A stretch of DNA of 64,000 nt from Liolophura sinensis (GCF_032854445.1 NC_088295.1:77344028-77408027), one strand, 5' to 3'; numbered from the stretch's first letter, positions 1-11,431 are shown. Program-made: numbers and translations. Notes: a model not told the origin generated them from the letters alone.

Positions 1-44
1 TAATGTCGCAGAAGAAAACAGTGCATGCTGTGGTCATTTGGACC

Positions 45-275
45 TTTTGTGAAGCCCATCCTCGAGTCTCCCATTGTGTGTTGATTGTATTTTATGTGAA
101 GTAAACTTGTACAATATTATTTCCAAAGGGCCTTCCCTGGGCCAGGCTGTTGAAGCCTGAAGATTTTGGCTGAAGAGATCATATGTTCAAATCTAATACT
201 GGCTGCTCTTGCTGTGACTGCAAGTCAGACAGTTTGTCAGGGCCGAGCACCCCAGTGGGAAGGGAAGAACAGCTA
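45..275 (+). repeat. Dispersed repeat X, copy 1 (partial)
   Basis: The stretch tgtgttgattgtattttatg through tgttcaaatctaatactgg to the Cys/Gly-free aagtcag segment recurs at about 6510-6700. It contains a B-box-like tgttcaaatc, so this half could be a tRNA-derived SINE. It lies in the STT3B intron that precedes the first visible exon. The family is not recognised. Confidence 0.55.
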
Positions 276-515
276 AGTGGGGAGTGCAGCCTTAAATTCT
301 AATCAGACATTTCAAAAAAAAAGTATGTGGTTTCCCACTTGTCAACTTGACCAGTATCCTGTAACTTAATTGTTTCATTGTACAGCATTTGCTGTGTGTT
401 AATTACCCAAGATGAAAATATACTGTTACGATAACTTTTTAACTCTAGTCTAAATGAATTTAAGAAGTATATCAACATTTTTGCAAATGTTTAAGGACAT
501 ATATTTTCTTTGCAG

Positions 516-715
516 TTATTCTGTATGCCATTAGTGCCTCTTACTTTGCCGGTGTTATGGTCCGCCTGATGCTCACCCTAACCCCCATAGTCTGTGTCCT
601 GGCTGCCATTGCCTTCTCCAAAACCATGGAGCTCTATCTGAAGGATGACGGACCCAAGCCATTACAGAAGGAAGAGAAGAACCCAGAGAACAAGAATGAG
701 CGGCTCTATGACAAG
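516..715 (+). CDS. STT3B: STT3B exon (end of membrane domain)
   Basis: The acceptor is tttgcag at 515 and the donor AAG|gtcagt follows 715. The exon opens with two bases of a split codon and ends in phase 0. It encodes [17 protein letters not shown] and then an acidic/Lys linker ending RLYDK. The hydrophobic start is the last part of the multi-spanning core. Confidence 0.95.
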
Positions 716-3552
716 GTCAGTTCAGATATGCTGAAATGGACACAAGATATAAAGTAGAGAAATTGAATTGTTTAAGAAACTGGTTTCATCGTAATACAGT
801 GTTATGTTAGCCACCTATAGTTTTGTCAGCAGAACCCAGCTACGATGACTACCGTGAGTGGTGAGAAGCTGAAATGTTTCATTTTCAGTTCATTCTGTTA
901 TAGAAAAATGATCAAGTATTCTCTTAACCTTCATTTGATATATTTAGATCCTCGTCTTTTGTTCAAATTAGCACTTGGAGCAGGATTGTTGAACGTGACT
1001 TTGGTCTTCCTTATTTTTTAATTTACATCTGCTTAGAAGTCCATAGAACATTTGAAGATCTGGCTCCGTAAACACACAAGTACTTGCTGTATGTTGTACA
1101 TGGAGTGGGAGGTGGGGTTGTTGAGTCTGATACATACATTGTGTATGTGTAGATGTAGAGAAGTATTTCATGTTACCTCTGTTTGTTACAGCCTCAAGTT
1201 GGGAAGACAAAGAAAGTGCGCGAGGACAAACCTAAGGAGCAGGAGTCTGTGGGGATGAACATAAAGAGTGTGATTATCATAGCCCTGCTCATGATGCTCA
1301 TGCTGTTTGCTGTCCACTGTACTTGGGTCACCAGTAATGCCTACTCCAGCCCCAGTATTGTACTCGCCTCTTACAACCATGACGGGTTAGTCATGTACAT
1401 TTCTCACAGCATTGCTCACCTTAATTACCGCACACACGAGGCTGCGATGTCTGCTTCGATTTCTTGTAAACATAAAACTTACTCATTGTGCGTTAAAACT
1501 CTACCCCAACAGAGATGACTACCAGAGAGCAGACTGAAGTGAGCATGATATCTTAGAAAGCCACTTGGTTATTCTGAACCAGGTCTATTATACACAGTCC
1601 AGCAGTTTATAGAAATGTGAAATATACTGAGATAAATACCCTTGGAACATGAAAGAAATATGCATAATCACTAAAACATGGATAAAGAAATTAGACCAGA
1701 CTACAAAGTGCGCGATGTGATTTTTATAGTCAAGTCATTTATATAGTGCAGCCAATGATAACAGTGTCATCGGATCATGTCATGATAAAACTGCTGACCA
1801 CGGTTGCTATAGTAAAAGACCACAATCCACCCATCACATGGCTGTCTGGGTTCCTGCATGTCTTCAACAGGTCCATCTTCAGTCGCAGCAGGGTCCTCTG
1901 GGGCCGAGTTGGTTAGCGTTCCAATGACCCTGGAGCCTCTCACTAATCATGCAATGCAGTTCGTGTGAGCTCAAGTCCAGCACATTCCGGCTTCCACTCT
2001 GGCCATGCGTGGGGAGGTCTGCCAGCTATCTGACCTCAAATGGTCGTGGGTTTTCCCTGGGCTCTGCCCCGTTTCCTCCCACCATAATGTTGGCTGCCGC
2101 CATAGAAGTGAAATATTCTTCATTGTTGTATAAAACACCAATTGTGGAAATAAATAAATGAATCGGTCCAAGCATCATGAAGAAGTGTTGTTACATTGTA
2201 AACAAACGACTCCATCATGCATGAATTGTTTGTATTCCTTTTGCTTTATCAGGAGTCGAACAATTCTTGATGACTTTCGTGAGGCTTATTTCTGGTTGCG
2301 TCAGAACACTCATGATAAGGCCCGCGTAATGTCATGGTGGGATTATGGGTATCAGATAGCAGGCATGGGCAATCGGACGACGCTAGTGGACAATAACACG
2401 TGGAATAATAGTCACATAGCCTTGGTAAGTCTGGTGCTCAAGAGTTCTTGTATTCTTATCATATCTTCATCCAGTAGAGGTCCTCTGTAAGTCCAACACT
2501 GGACTTGGAATTGGTAAATCTTCAATAACACAATTAGATTTATTGTAATGACTTGCAGAATTAAACCAAATCAGAACGTGAATTTTAGTCAAAATATACA
2601 CAGATATGAAACAATTTAAAGCTAGTGAATATAAGACCTTGTTTCTAGCGTTCATATTTAAAGCAATCTATGAACTTGTGAAATTAATGTAATTGGTGTG
2701 ACAAAAATGTCTTTATTTTTAAAGAGGCTATACTGGAGATTTTTGGCAAAAAATTCATGTTCACCAAACAAATTGAACTTCCTGTATTTGCCAATATTTG
2801 CTTAACTTATTGCCTTAAGAAACTATCAGACTTGTATAGTGTTAAAATAATGATAAAGTTATAAATGCATTACAGTGCGCCTTGCTTTGAAAAGTTTCAG
2901 GGACTTTTGTACTGGTTTTGTTTAGGGGACTTAAAATACTAGCAAAAGTTCAATTGGATTGGCGCAAATCAAGGTTTTGCCCAAAATCTCAAATATAGCC
3001 TTTTTAATTTGCTCATTTTGTAGGTAGGAAAAGCTATGTCCTCCAACGAAACAGCTGCTTACAGCATAATGAGGATGCTGGATGTTGATTATGTCCTTGT
3101 CATCTTCGGGGGTGTGATTGGTTACTCTGGAGATGACATCAACAAATTCCTCTGGATGGTCCGTATTGCCGAGGGAGAGCATCCCAAAGACATCAGGGTA
3201 GGTTTTCCATTTCAGTTATCTCCCTTGATCCAGAAAGGATTTGTTCTCTGTGCAGGCAACTGTCTCAGTTACAAAGAAGTCATGTCAAAATAGTATTGCA
3301 TTTGTGTACATTGATAATAATTTGAATGAATTTAACAGAGATGTGAGTAGCAGTCTTGACTCCTATGTAATTTTAGGTAGTTAAACAGGTTTGTAGCATA
3401 TTGCTTAACATCATTCCATCTTCAACAATGCACATAAGTTTCATACATAAAAATTGGGCCTGGAGACTTGCCACAAGAGGACTCAGTACATGTACACACA
3501 CCTAATGACTCCTCATGAAAAATTGTTAAGCACGAGGGTAAATCTCAAGCAT

Positions 3553-3583
<31 letters not shown>

Positions 3584-6500
3584 TACACACACACACACAC
3601 ACGCGCACGCGCGCGCACACATACATACATACACACATACATACATACACACGCACACACATACACACGCACACACATACATACACACATACATACACAC
3701 ACACATACACACACACATACATACACACATACATACAAATTAGTGTGAACTTTCATGCTTTTACATGTTTACTGCCTTTGTCTCGGCCTTTATGGCTAAG
3801 TTGTTAGCACGTATCGCAGCACAATGATGCAGGAGCCTCTGAACAGTGCAGTTTTTGGCAGCTAATTCTAGCTTCCTCTCTTGTGGGACTTTTTTTTTTG
3901 GTTGCATTTGTGTTTAGATTTCTTTAATTTGTACACGGATACTTTGTTAGCATGTCTTCATGAAAAATTCCTCGGATTGTGTAATCCATACTTTTTTTTT
4001 TTAAACAACAGTTTTATTTTACAGCTGATGTATTAGAAGTACAGGCATATATGAGATTGGTTACAATACAGTAGAGTACAATATTTTATCAATATTCCAC
4101 TAAGGTGATTGGGATGTAAACAATTGTGTCCAAAGTTTCCATCGTCTGTCAAAGGTTAGTTCTTTCCTTGAACATAAAAAAGATACCCTTTAAATTGCCC
4201 AGTATTGTCTAAGAACATATTTAAAAGCTGATCCATTTGGTTTTTGTATTCTAAATTTACACTGATAAATATACAATTAAACCAAAATTATCATGGTATC
4301 AATGGCCTTGTCTGTGCTGTCCATTTTCAGAAGAGCTATATGTTTTGTTAAATTCACTGGCATACAGTGCGAGGAAGTTTTGAACCACTCACTTAAATCA
4401 TCCCAAAATTCTTTACTTCTGCTACATTCAAAAAATGAGTGTTCTTGTGTTTTTATCACACAGAGCTGATGCTTCACATGTATCTGAAAGGGGAATCTAT
4501 TTCTACTTAAATGCAGTTTGAAACTGGAACCATTTAGGTCTCTTGTACAAATCCTTCCCATTTTATCCCGCATTTGGTCTATACCAACAAGCATAGGGCT
4601 CACAGCCTTTCCTATAATTTAAAAGTAAATTTATAGGATATGGAATTATTGGATACACAGTGTTGGTGTCTCTCTCTTTGAAGTTCTGCATATAAATTTT
4701 AACAGACGTGCAGATTGCATAAAGCTAGTGTTAATTCCATATTCAACTTTGAATTCACCAAAGCTTATTAACTTTGTCTCGTTAGCATCTAAGAGGTCAC
4801 TTACATATTGAATACCATACTAAATACCACTGTCTATAAAACACTGATTGGTAACCAAATGTAATATTATCATTGTACCATAAAGTTTGTGATACAGCTG
4901 ATTCAAAGGTATCGTATATGTTCTTTTTGAAACATTGCCTCAAAATACTTCTGACCAACAACTGTTTTTTAATGTCACTGAGGTTTTTGAGTTTTGAGGG
5001 GCCACATTTCCTAAATTATATTCCATTCCCAGTTTATATGGAATAATATGGAATCGGGGCCGTACGTGGGAAGGTTTGTCAGCAACCTGCGGATGGTCGT
5101 GGGTTTCCACCCACCATAATGCTGGCCGCCGTCGTATAAGTGAAATATTCTTGAGTACGGCGTAAAACACCAATCAAAAAAAAAAAAAAAAAAAAAGAAT
5201 CGGTTGACCCAGTTAAGCGTCATAAGCGTGCAATCTTTGCAGACTGCACAAAAGAAAACAAACCAATCATTTTTAATCCTGCAAACTCGTAACTTTCTTC
5301 GATCTTGTCCCTCCCGATGAAGTTATGAATCACTAAATTCAGCCTCTTCAGTAGATGGTCTGGAGGATTAGGCAAAGTGAAAAACAAATGATTTAACTTC
5401 GGTATTCTATGGTGCTACTACTAACAACTTAGAATGGTCAGGGGTTTCCTCTCACCATAGTATTGGCCGCTTGCCTGTAAATGAAATATTCTTGGGTTTC
5501 ACAACAAAAAACGCTAATGAAATTAGTAAATGAATATTGGCTTCTGCGCTGGTAGGATTTCTCACATATGCCAGGGATCACAGCTGGATCTACGTCTGTG
5601 CTCATGGAGAGCATACAGACGAAAAGAGTCGGCCACAATTATAACACAGTTATCAGGTTAAACCATCATAATCAAGCTGAACAAGAGAGGCAACAAAAAT
5701 CTCTTGAAACTGTTCGTGAACGCTGTGGAATCTGAATACCAATGGTTAGTGTTCAACTTTTTCACAAACCTGCACTTTTTGTGGGCACACAGTTGTTGTG
5801 TATAAACAGTAGGGTCCAACAGTGATTGTCACATAAGGGTTGATGGGTTCTGGAACGTCACATACTGTTACCGCATATATCATATCGATTTCATTTCTGT
5901 CCTCTAGGAGTCTGATTACTTCACCCCACAAGGAGAGTTTCGTGTGGACAGTGCCGGCTCCCAGACTCTCCTCAACTGTCTGATGTACAAACTCTGCTAT
6001 TACAGATTTGGTCAGCTTCAGGTGAGATCTCAATGCATTTTGCTTCGCCAGGATATGGCTGAAATATTGCCAAAATTAAGCCATAATCATTCATCATGCT
6101 GCTCATTCAGAGAAATTTGGTCTGTCTGTTATTTCTTACACAAGACTTTCAGTACCAGACAGTTATTCTTACCCAGCGCGGTAGGTGTGACATCCTCACT
6201 GGCTGCCTGTCTGGTACAGGTAGAGCCACTACCTGTATAATACAGGTCCTGTCCACAGCGTTCATGTCTCATCCATGTCCTCTTTGGGTGCCCCCTGAGT
6301 AGGGTTGTGTGAAGCTAATAGTCTTGCAATATTTCCAGGGCAGTGCTTCATGATTTAGCATTCTTCGTCGGTTAATAAGCAACCAATGATAACAGTGTCA
6401 TCTGATCATGTGATGATAAAACTGCTGAGCACGGTTGCCATAGTAACAGGAGACCACAATCCACCCGTCCCGTCCCATGACTGGCTGGGTCGTTTGAATC

Positions 6501-8237
6501 TCTGACATATCATTAGTATGTGTTGATTGTAATTTATGTAAAGTGTATTCATACAACATTATTTTGCTGGCTGAGATGCTTGAAGCCACTGACCGACTCT
6601 TCGCCGATGAGGTCATGTGTTCAAATCCAGCAGTGATTGCTTTTGCTGTGGCTACAAGTCAGGAGGTGTCAGGTGAAAAGCAGTGATTTACCACTGGCAT
6701 TCCAGTTTCCTCCACTTGACTATCGTCATGCGAGTGAAAGTTCAATGTTACTCGCCACTCAAAAAAAAACATTATTTCTTCACCTTGTTCACACAAGGAT
6801 AATCAATCATGTACATAAAATAAATATGTTTTATTTCTGATCATCACTGCTACTAATGCTACACTTGTCTGAAGTGTGTGCGTGGGTAGACATTTCATTT
6901 AAGATAATCATAGCACAAACAGCTTGGGTAAACAGTCATCCCATGCCATCCTGCTGAATATCTTACTTTTCTATTTGGTAGCTGGACTTCCGTACCCCGG
7001 CTGGTTACGATCGGACTCGAGGCGTGGAGATTGGGAACAAAAACTTTGAGCTGACCCATCTGGAGGAGGCATACACCACAGAGCACTGGTTGGTCAGGAT
7101 ATACCGTGTCAAGGACATCGCCAACAGGGACAGTATTAAACCCAAGAAAAAGAGGTCCAGCAAAAAGAAATACATATCTAAAAAGGTACTGGAGGGATCA
7201 GTATCACCATGAAATGAACTTAGATTTGGTAGCCAACCAAAGACCTGAAAGAGATGCATGAAGTACTGAAGTCAAACATTTTGTACTTTATAGTAATTAA
7301 TATGCACACAGCAAATCAGCAATTGAACACCCCCCACGTGTTATTGTGCTCTTCAGGTGTTCAAGACCTGAGCTCAATATATGCAGTATTTTATAAGATC
7401 GCACCCCTAACATTTTGTTTAACATTGCTTTGCCCATTATTGGATGCAGACGCTCGGGGTATGACAAAAACTATGCTTGTAATTTGTACCACAGAGCTAA
7501 AAATGGTGTTCGAAGATATTAACCATGTAGAAAAAGAGATAAATTTTGTCAGGAACTAGAATTCAGAAACAGCCAGTGACTGGCAGTCGCTGTGTGACTA
7601 TTAGTCCCAAGGCAAATGGGGTTTCTTGTTGGAATATCAGTGAAAAGGGCAGTCACCCACTGGCAGACTACAGCCACCCACTTTTTAGTTATGACTGCAG
7701 GTTTACTCCACGGATACACCTGACTGCTGTAACATAACAAGTATTGCATTATACACTAATTAGTTAAACAAATGAGCAACCAATGATAATAGTTTAATCT
7801 GGTCATGACGCTAAAACTGCTGAGCAGGGTTGCTATAGTAACAGCAGACTACAATCCACCCATCCCATTACTTGACTGTGTTGGTTGTTTGTGTCTCTGA
7901 CAATATCTGTTCACTGTTGTCTTTTCCTTTTTTGCTTTTGATGAAAGAAAGTGTGGTGCTTTCTTCAACTGTGTTGCTGTAGATTTTCAACTTGTAGAAA
8001 GTTTTGAGGTTATAAGTTCAGTAACATTTGACTCGGAAGAATTATCTTAAAAATCTACATGTACCTCAGAATTGTTTGATGATTAGTTTCATGTATTCAG
8101 CAAGTGTTGGTATTCTTCTGAATCTTTCTGCTTTTCTGTGTTTTCAGACAAGTAAAAAAAGGAAAGGATTTATCAAAGACAAGCCAAAAGTTGTGAAAGG
8201 TCAGAAGAAATCAAAGGTCAAGACTGGTCGACCTTGA
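516..8237 (+). CDS. STT3B: STT3B, oligosaccharyltransferase catalytic subunit (3' part, 7 exons)
   Basis: Seven coding exons, 516-715, 1192-1385, 2253-2424, 3024-3197, 5908-6021, 6982-7185 and 8148-8237, join in phase into about 381 codons plus a stop; the 5' exons lie left of the window. STT3 is the ER multi-spanning subunit that transfers the lipid-linked glycan to Asn in N-X-S/T sequons. Seen: the end of the membrane part ([15 protein letters not shown]), a last hydrophobic segment in exon 2, and then the lumenal catalytic domain with the WWDYG motif and [11 protein letters not shown] in exon 3. The B form rather than STT3A is chosen because of [15 protein letters not shown], the [15 protein letters not shown] stretch, [16 protein letters not shown] and a long Lys-rich C-terminal tail, which STT3A lacks (family knowledge from memory). 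All introns are GT-AG and no frame break is seen. The gene is convergent with POLR3B. Confidence 0.96.
1192..1385 (+). CDS. STT3B: STT3B exon (last TM segment)
   Basis: The acceptor is ttacag and the donor GG|gttag. The exon starts in phase 0 with PQVGKTKK and encodes a hydrophobic span ([16 protein letters not shown]) followed by [20 protein letters not shown], a conserved stretch at the start of the lumenal domain. It leaves two bases of a Gly codon. Confidence 0.95.
1755..1880 (+). repeat. Dispersed repeat X, copy 2 (partial)
   Basis: It matches the first half of the copy at 6373: ccaatgataacagtgtcatc, then gataaaactgctga, ggttgctatagta and accacaatccaccc. It is intronic and lies directly upstream of a SINE. 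Confidence 0.6.
1898..2163 (+). mobile_element. SINE type 1, near full length
   Basis: A tRNA-like head (ggccgagttggttagcg with an A-box-like core, then gagctcaagtccagc as B-box) is followed by a body with ggtcgtgggttttccctggg and cctcccaccataatgttggc, then aagtgaaatattctt, and a tail of aaataaataaatg. The same unit recurs about 18 times in the window in both orientations, so it is a high-copy SINE of about 260 bp. The family name is not known to me. Confidence 0.85.
2253..2424 (+). CDS. STT3B: STT3B exon with WWDYG motif
   Basis: The acceptor is atcag and the donor TTG|gtaagt. The first G completes a Gly codon. It encodes [13 protein letters not shown], the STT3 signature WWDYG (peptide acceptor binding) and [11 protein letters not shown], which carries conserved glycosylation sequons. 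It ends in phase 0. Confidence 0.97.
3024..3197 (+). CDS. STT3B: STT3B exon (lumenal domain)
   Basis: The acceptor is ttgtag and the donor AGG|gtaggt; 58 codons, phase 0 at both ends. It encodes [36 protein letters not shown] and [17 protein letters not shown], close to vertebrate STT3B by memory. Confidence 0.97.
3549..3736. repeat. (TACA)n/(CA)n compound microsatellite
   Basis: An alternating purine-pyrimidine tract of about 190 bp (catacatacat..., acacacac, a short gcgcgcac core) lies in STT3B intron 4. It gives long meaningless frames on both strands. Confidence 0.97.
3783..3884 (+). mobile_element. SINE type 1, head fragment
   Basis: The stretch ggcctttatggctaagttgttagcac, then aatgatgcaggagcctct and gcttcctctc align with the tRNA-like head of SINE type 1. 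The body is missing, and the copy is diverged. Confidence 0.55.
3992..4900 (-). mobile_element. 5'-truncated non-LTR retrotransposon (LINE) relic
   Basis: On the minus strand an open stretch at 4603-4277 reads like the C-terminal end of a LINE ORF2. It includes [14 protein letters not shown] and FWDDLSEWF, the zinc-binding region after reverse transcriptase, followed past a stop by [14 protein letters not shown]-like residues. Upstream, about 4860-4640 gives [18 protein letters not shown], a segment that normally precedes it. The element ends in AATAAA-containing sequence and a poly(A) tail (poly-T at 3992-4002 on the + strand). Stops and frame changes make it dead. The resemblance is to L1/Tx1-like elements (memory, not searched). 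Confidence 0.72.
5057..5197 (+). mobile_element. SINE type 1, 3' half with poly(A)
   Basis: It runs from ggccgtacgtgggaagg through ggatggtcgtgggtttcc, caccataatgctggccgcc and cgtataagtgaaatattctt to acaccaatc followed by about 20 A. It is a 5'-truncated copy and close to the window consensus, so probably young. Confidence 0.85.
5425..5530 (+). mobile_element. SINE type 1, degenerate 3' part
   Basis: The sequence ggtcaggggtttcctctcac, tagtattggccgc, and aatgaaatattcttgggt matches the type 1 3' body with many changes. Confidence 0.6.
5908..6021 (+). CDS. STT3B: STT3B exon (lumenal domain)
   Basis: The acceptor is ctctag and the donor CAG|gtgaga; 38 codons, phase 0 at both ends. It encodes [18 protein letters not shown] and [18 protein letters not shown]. 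It follows the longest intron of the visible part (2.7 kb), which holds the LINE relic and several SINE pieces. Confidence 0.97.
6373..6700 (+). repeat. Dispersed repeat X, longest copy
   Basis: It runs from aagcaaccaatgataacagtg to about aggtgtcagg. Both halves of the repeat are present here; partial copies are at 45, 1755 and 7772. It carries GTTGCCATAGTAAC at 6434-6447, a perfect match to the RFX X-box consensus GTNRCCNNRGYAAC, and a B-box-like tgttcaaatcc. It is intronic in STT3B. Confidence 0.65.
6982..7185 (+). CDS. STT3B: STT3B exon (lumenal domain, Lys-rich tail start)
   Basis: The acceptor is tggtag and the donor AAG|gtactg; 68 codons, phase 0. It encodes [34 protein letters not shown] and [10 protein letters not shown], then a basic stretch ([12 protein letters not shown]) that begins the STT3B-type tail. 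Confidence 0.97.
7772..7912 (+). repeat. Dispersed repeat X, copy 4 (partial)
   Basis: It begins gagcaaccaatgataatag and continues gctaaaactgctgagcag, ggttgctatagtaacag and acaatccacccatccc, matching the first half of the 6373 copy. It lies in the last STT3B intron. Confidence 0.62.
8148..8237 (+). CDS. STT3B: STT3B terminal coding exon
   Basis: The acceptor is ttttcag at 8147. There are 29 codons and TGA at 8235-8237. The product is almost wholly basic ([20 protein letters not shown]...), matching the Lys-rich cytosolic tail of STT3B, with no acidic residues besides one Asp. Confidence 0.95.
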   Translation, partial: TSKKRKGFIKDKPKVVKGQKKSKVKTGRP

Positions 8238-9400
8238 ACCCAACAGTGCAGGTTGATGGTTAAGCAAAGATGTAGGTGTAACCAGGTGATGCGTAGAGAG
8301 ACATGCAGCAGTCCATCTACCGGGTAATAAGATGACCAGTGCTACAGCTTACACCACTGAGCAAATTTACAGTTTTAAATATACCCCTGTGAAGTTATGT
8401 GTAAATTACGTTTCTCCCCTACCCCGCAACTCTGCTCTCCTAACACATACAATGTACTTTTGACTTTACTGGACATAAAAAATTTGTTACTTTTTGAAAC
8501 ATGTATGTACCAGTACGTGGTAACTAAAAAAACTGTGTAAAGATCATGGATGAGGTTGTTCCTATCGCAAATAGAGATGGCACAGTAAATGCATTTATGT
8601 TGGTTTTGACTCTGACCAATGGGATCAGTTGTTACCTAGGATATATTGACCAGCACCACAACAATCAACAGCTTATACCTCTAAATGAAATAGATGTATG
8701 TCGTTGTGTTGTACATGAGTTTATGTAAATAGATAAGATTTATTGTTAACATTTGTGTACATGTAGACTCTTTCATTTTTGCATATGTTTTCATAAAAAT
8801 TGGCTTACAAGCATATTATTTGCTTGGTACTGCTTCAGAGATTGAACTTTTTGCTGCACTAGTGCGAGGTATTTAGACTAAGAGTCAACTGTATCCAAGA
8901 ATGACTGTCCTACAAATTTGCTTTGTTAACACTGCTGATGCTTCATTATTTCAATACAATTCCTTGAAAATTATTTTGCATTTCACGAAAAAAAAACCCC
9001 GAAAAACCTGTCCTTGCTTTACTTTCCGAGACCTTCCTATTCACTCCTTTGTTCGTCTCTGATAGGTGGAGTAGATTTTATACTTGTGATGGTAGGAGCC
9101 AGGTTGTAGCTCCATGCTTGAGCTGTCAGACAGACACTAAAAATATATACATGTATGTAGAGCAATATTTATGAAAATCAAGTATTTGCTAGGTCTCATT
9201 TTCATTATTTTCCAGATGACATGTTTGTTGATTTTGCTGTTGAGGTATGATGGGAGAGTTAGGTGTGTCAGTGTTGTAAACATACAGGGGTGAACCTTGA
9301 ATGTGTATATGTCATGTTATATGTATTCTTTCACGGTTGCACAGTGGATGTATATATCATATTGCAGATGGCCTAATAAAGCCTTCTCAACAGGATTGTC
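8238..9400 (+). other. STT3B: STT3B 3' UTR
   Basis: This is the non-coding stretch from the stop to just past the poly(A) signal. Frames are short and the composition is AT-rich. No other gene was seen in it. The exact cleavage site is inferred. Confidence 0.7.
9375..9380 (+). terminator. Poly(A) signal AATAAA for STT3B
   Basis: A canonical AATAAA is followed within 30-50 bases by a TG/T-rich tract (tgtgtttgtggtgtctgtt), the usual arrangement of signal and downstream element. It is the first AATAAA after the STT3B stop. Confidence 0.75.
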
Positions 9401-9499
9401 TGAACTGTGTTTGTGGTGTCTGTTCTCCATAATATATGTACATCCAGGCTAACAATGCTTGGCATACATGTTTAAAAATTATGGGCTTTTTCGTGGAAA

Positions 9500-10655
9500 G
9501 ATCATGATCTCTGCTGTATTGGGCTGATATGTACAAGGATCATGATCTCACTGCCCTACTGGGCCCATATGTGCAGATCGTGATCTCGCTATCCTACTGG
9601 GTCCATATGTACAAATATCAATCATCTCACTGCTCACTAGGCACATTTGTACAATGATCAAGCATCTCACTGCTCACTAGGCACGCTTGTACAATGATCA
9701 ATCATCTCACTGCTCACTAGGCACGCATGTACAATGATCAATCATTTCACTGCCCTACTGGGCACGCTTGTACAATGATCAATCATCTCACTGCTCACTA
9801 GGCACGCTTGTACAATGATCAATCATCTCACTGCTCACTAGGCACGCATGTACAATGATCAATCATCTCACTTCTCATTGGGCACGCTTGTACAATGATC
9901 AATCATTTCACTGCCCTACTGGGCACGCTTGTACAATGATCAATCATCTCACTGCTCACTAGGCACACTTGTACAATGATCAATCATCTCACTGCCCTAC
10001 TGGGCACGCTTGTACAATGATCAATCATCTCACTGCCCTACTGGGCACGCTTGTACAATGATCAATCTGCTCACTGGGCACGCTTGTACAATGATCAATC
10101 ATCTCACTGCCCTACTGGGCACGCTTGTACAATGATCAATCATCTCACTGCTCAACTAGGCACGCTTGTACAATGATCAATCATCTCACTGCCCTACTGG
10201 GCACGCATGTACAATGATCAATCTGCTCACTGGGCACGCTTGTACAATGATCAATCATCTCACTGCCCTACTGGGCACGCTTGTACAATGATCAACCATC
10301 TCACTGCCCTACTGGGCACGCTTGTACAATGATCAATCATCTCACTGCTCACTAGGCACGCTTGTACAATGATCAATCATCTCACTGCTCACTAGGCACG
10401 CTTGTACAATGATCAATCATCTCACTGCCCTACTGGGCACGCTTGTACAATGATCAATCATCTCACTGCTCACTAGGCACGCTTGTACAATGATCAATCA
10501 TCTCACTGGCACGCTTGTACAATGATCAATCATCTCACTGCTCACTGGGCACGCTTGTACAATGATCAATCATCTCACTGCCCTACTGGGCACGCTTGTA
10601 CAATGATCAATCATCTCACTGCCCTACTGGGCACGCTTGTACAATGATCTATCAT
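9500..10655. repeat. 41-bp minisatellite between convergent genes
   Basis: About 27 units of roughly 41 bp, built as gcttgtacaatgatcaatca + tctcactgccctactgggca. Some units are shortened to about 30 bp (10,050; 10,220; 10,500). The left units are more diverged (calling gtccatatgt). Each unit contains the palindromes TTGTACAA and TGATCA. It starts about 100 bases after the STT3B poly(A) signal. Confidence 0.95.
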
Positions 10656-10659
10656 CACA

Positions 10660-11035
10660 ATCTCACAGCAGTGCTGAGGCCCACATAAACTTTAATTAAG
10701 ATCTGTCTCCATGGATACTTTGCTTTGAGACCATTCGTTATGGAATCCGTCCAAAGCCCACCTGGAGTATTAATTTTTGTTGTGGATTGTCCCGGCAATC
10801 AAGGTATACTTAAGGTCCTACAGGATCCCGTGGGAAGAAAGGAGGCCTAGGATCTCCGACAACTGACTGCATTCAGTACATACCGCCATTTAGTACTGTA
10901 ACATCACCGAGCAATGTTTTGGTGAACTTCATACATGTACCACACGTGCTCAAATTGGATCCAAGAAAGAAGCAACAAAGCCCTTGCAAATGTGGTTCTG
11001 CAGCCTAAATACCATGGGGAAGCCACAAAGCCCTT
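10660..11035. other. Unique intergenic stretch
   Basis: No gene or repeat is recognised apart from a 35-bp motif, caaagcccttgcaaatgtgg + ttctgcagcctaaat (about 10976-11010), which recurs at 11398-11432 on the other side of the SINE type 2 insertion. Confidence 0.5.
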
Positions 11036-11397
11036 GACCAGCCCGGATAGCACAGTTGATAGAGCGTCCGCTTCGGGACCGGTAGATCCAGGATCAATCC
11101 TTGATCGAGTCACACCTAAGACCTAAGAAGTTGTAACTTCCTCGCTTGGCGTTCAGCATGAAGGGGATAGTGCAACGACTGGCTGACCAGTATCAGTATA
11201 ATGGCTCGGGCGGGGCAGCTTACTTGCCTTCGGTAAGTCGTCTCAGTGAAGCAGCACTAAATAAAAGAGCGGTGGAAATCCGTCCTGCAACAAGGAGGCA
11301 CATTACACGTACATGCACCTTAAGGATTCCTTCGTCGTCATATGAAAAATTGTTGAGTACAACGTTAAACCCCAAGCACTCACTCACTCACTCACTC
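11036..11397 (+). mobile_element. SINE type 2, full length
   Basis: A tRNA-like head (gcccggatagcacagttgat agagcg; B-box-like ccaggatcaatcc) is followed by a body with tggctcgggcggggcagctt, gccttcggtaagtcgtctc and gtcgtcatatgaaaaattgt, then ttaaaccccaagcactcact and (actc)n. It is flanked by the direct repeat cacaaagcccttg (about 11024-11036 and 11398-11410), which looks like its target-site duplication. Confidence 0.85.
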
Positions 11398-11431
11398 ACA
11401 AAGCCCTTGCAAATGTGGTTCTGCAGCCTAA

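Noticed and set aside
3513-3756. Four overlapping long frames rich in Cys/Val/Met/Tyr or His/Thr
   Set aside because: They are translations of the (CA/TACA)n microsatellite in different frames.
11036-11113. Functional tRNA gene at the SINE type 2 head
   Set aside because: The A- and B-box-like words belong to the SINE, the cloverleaf is not convincing, and the same head recurs with the SINE body.
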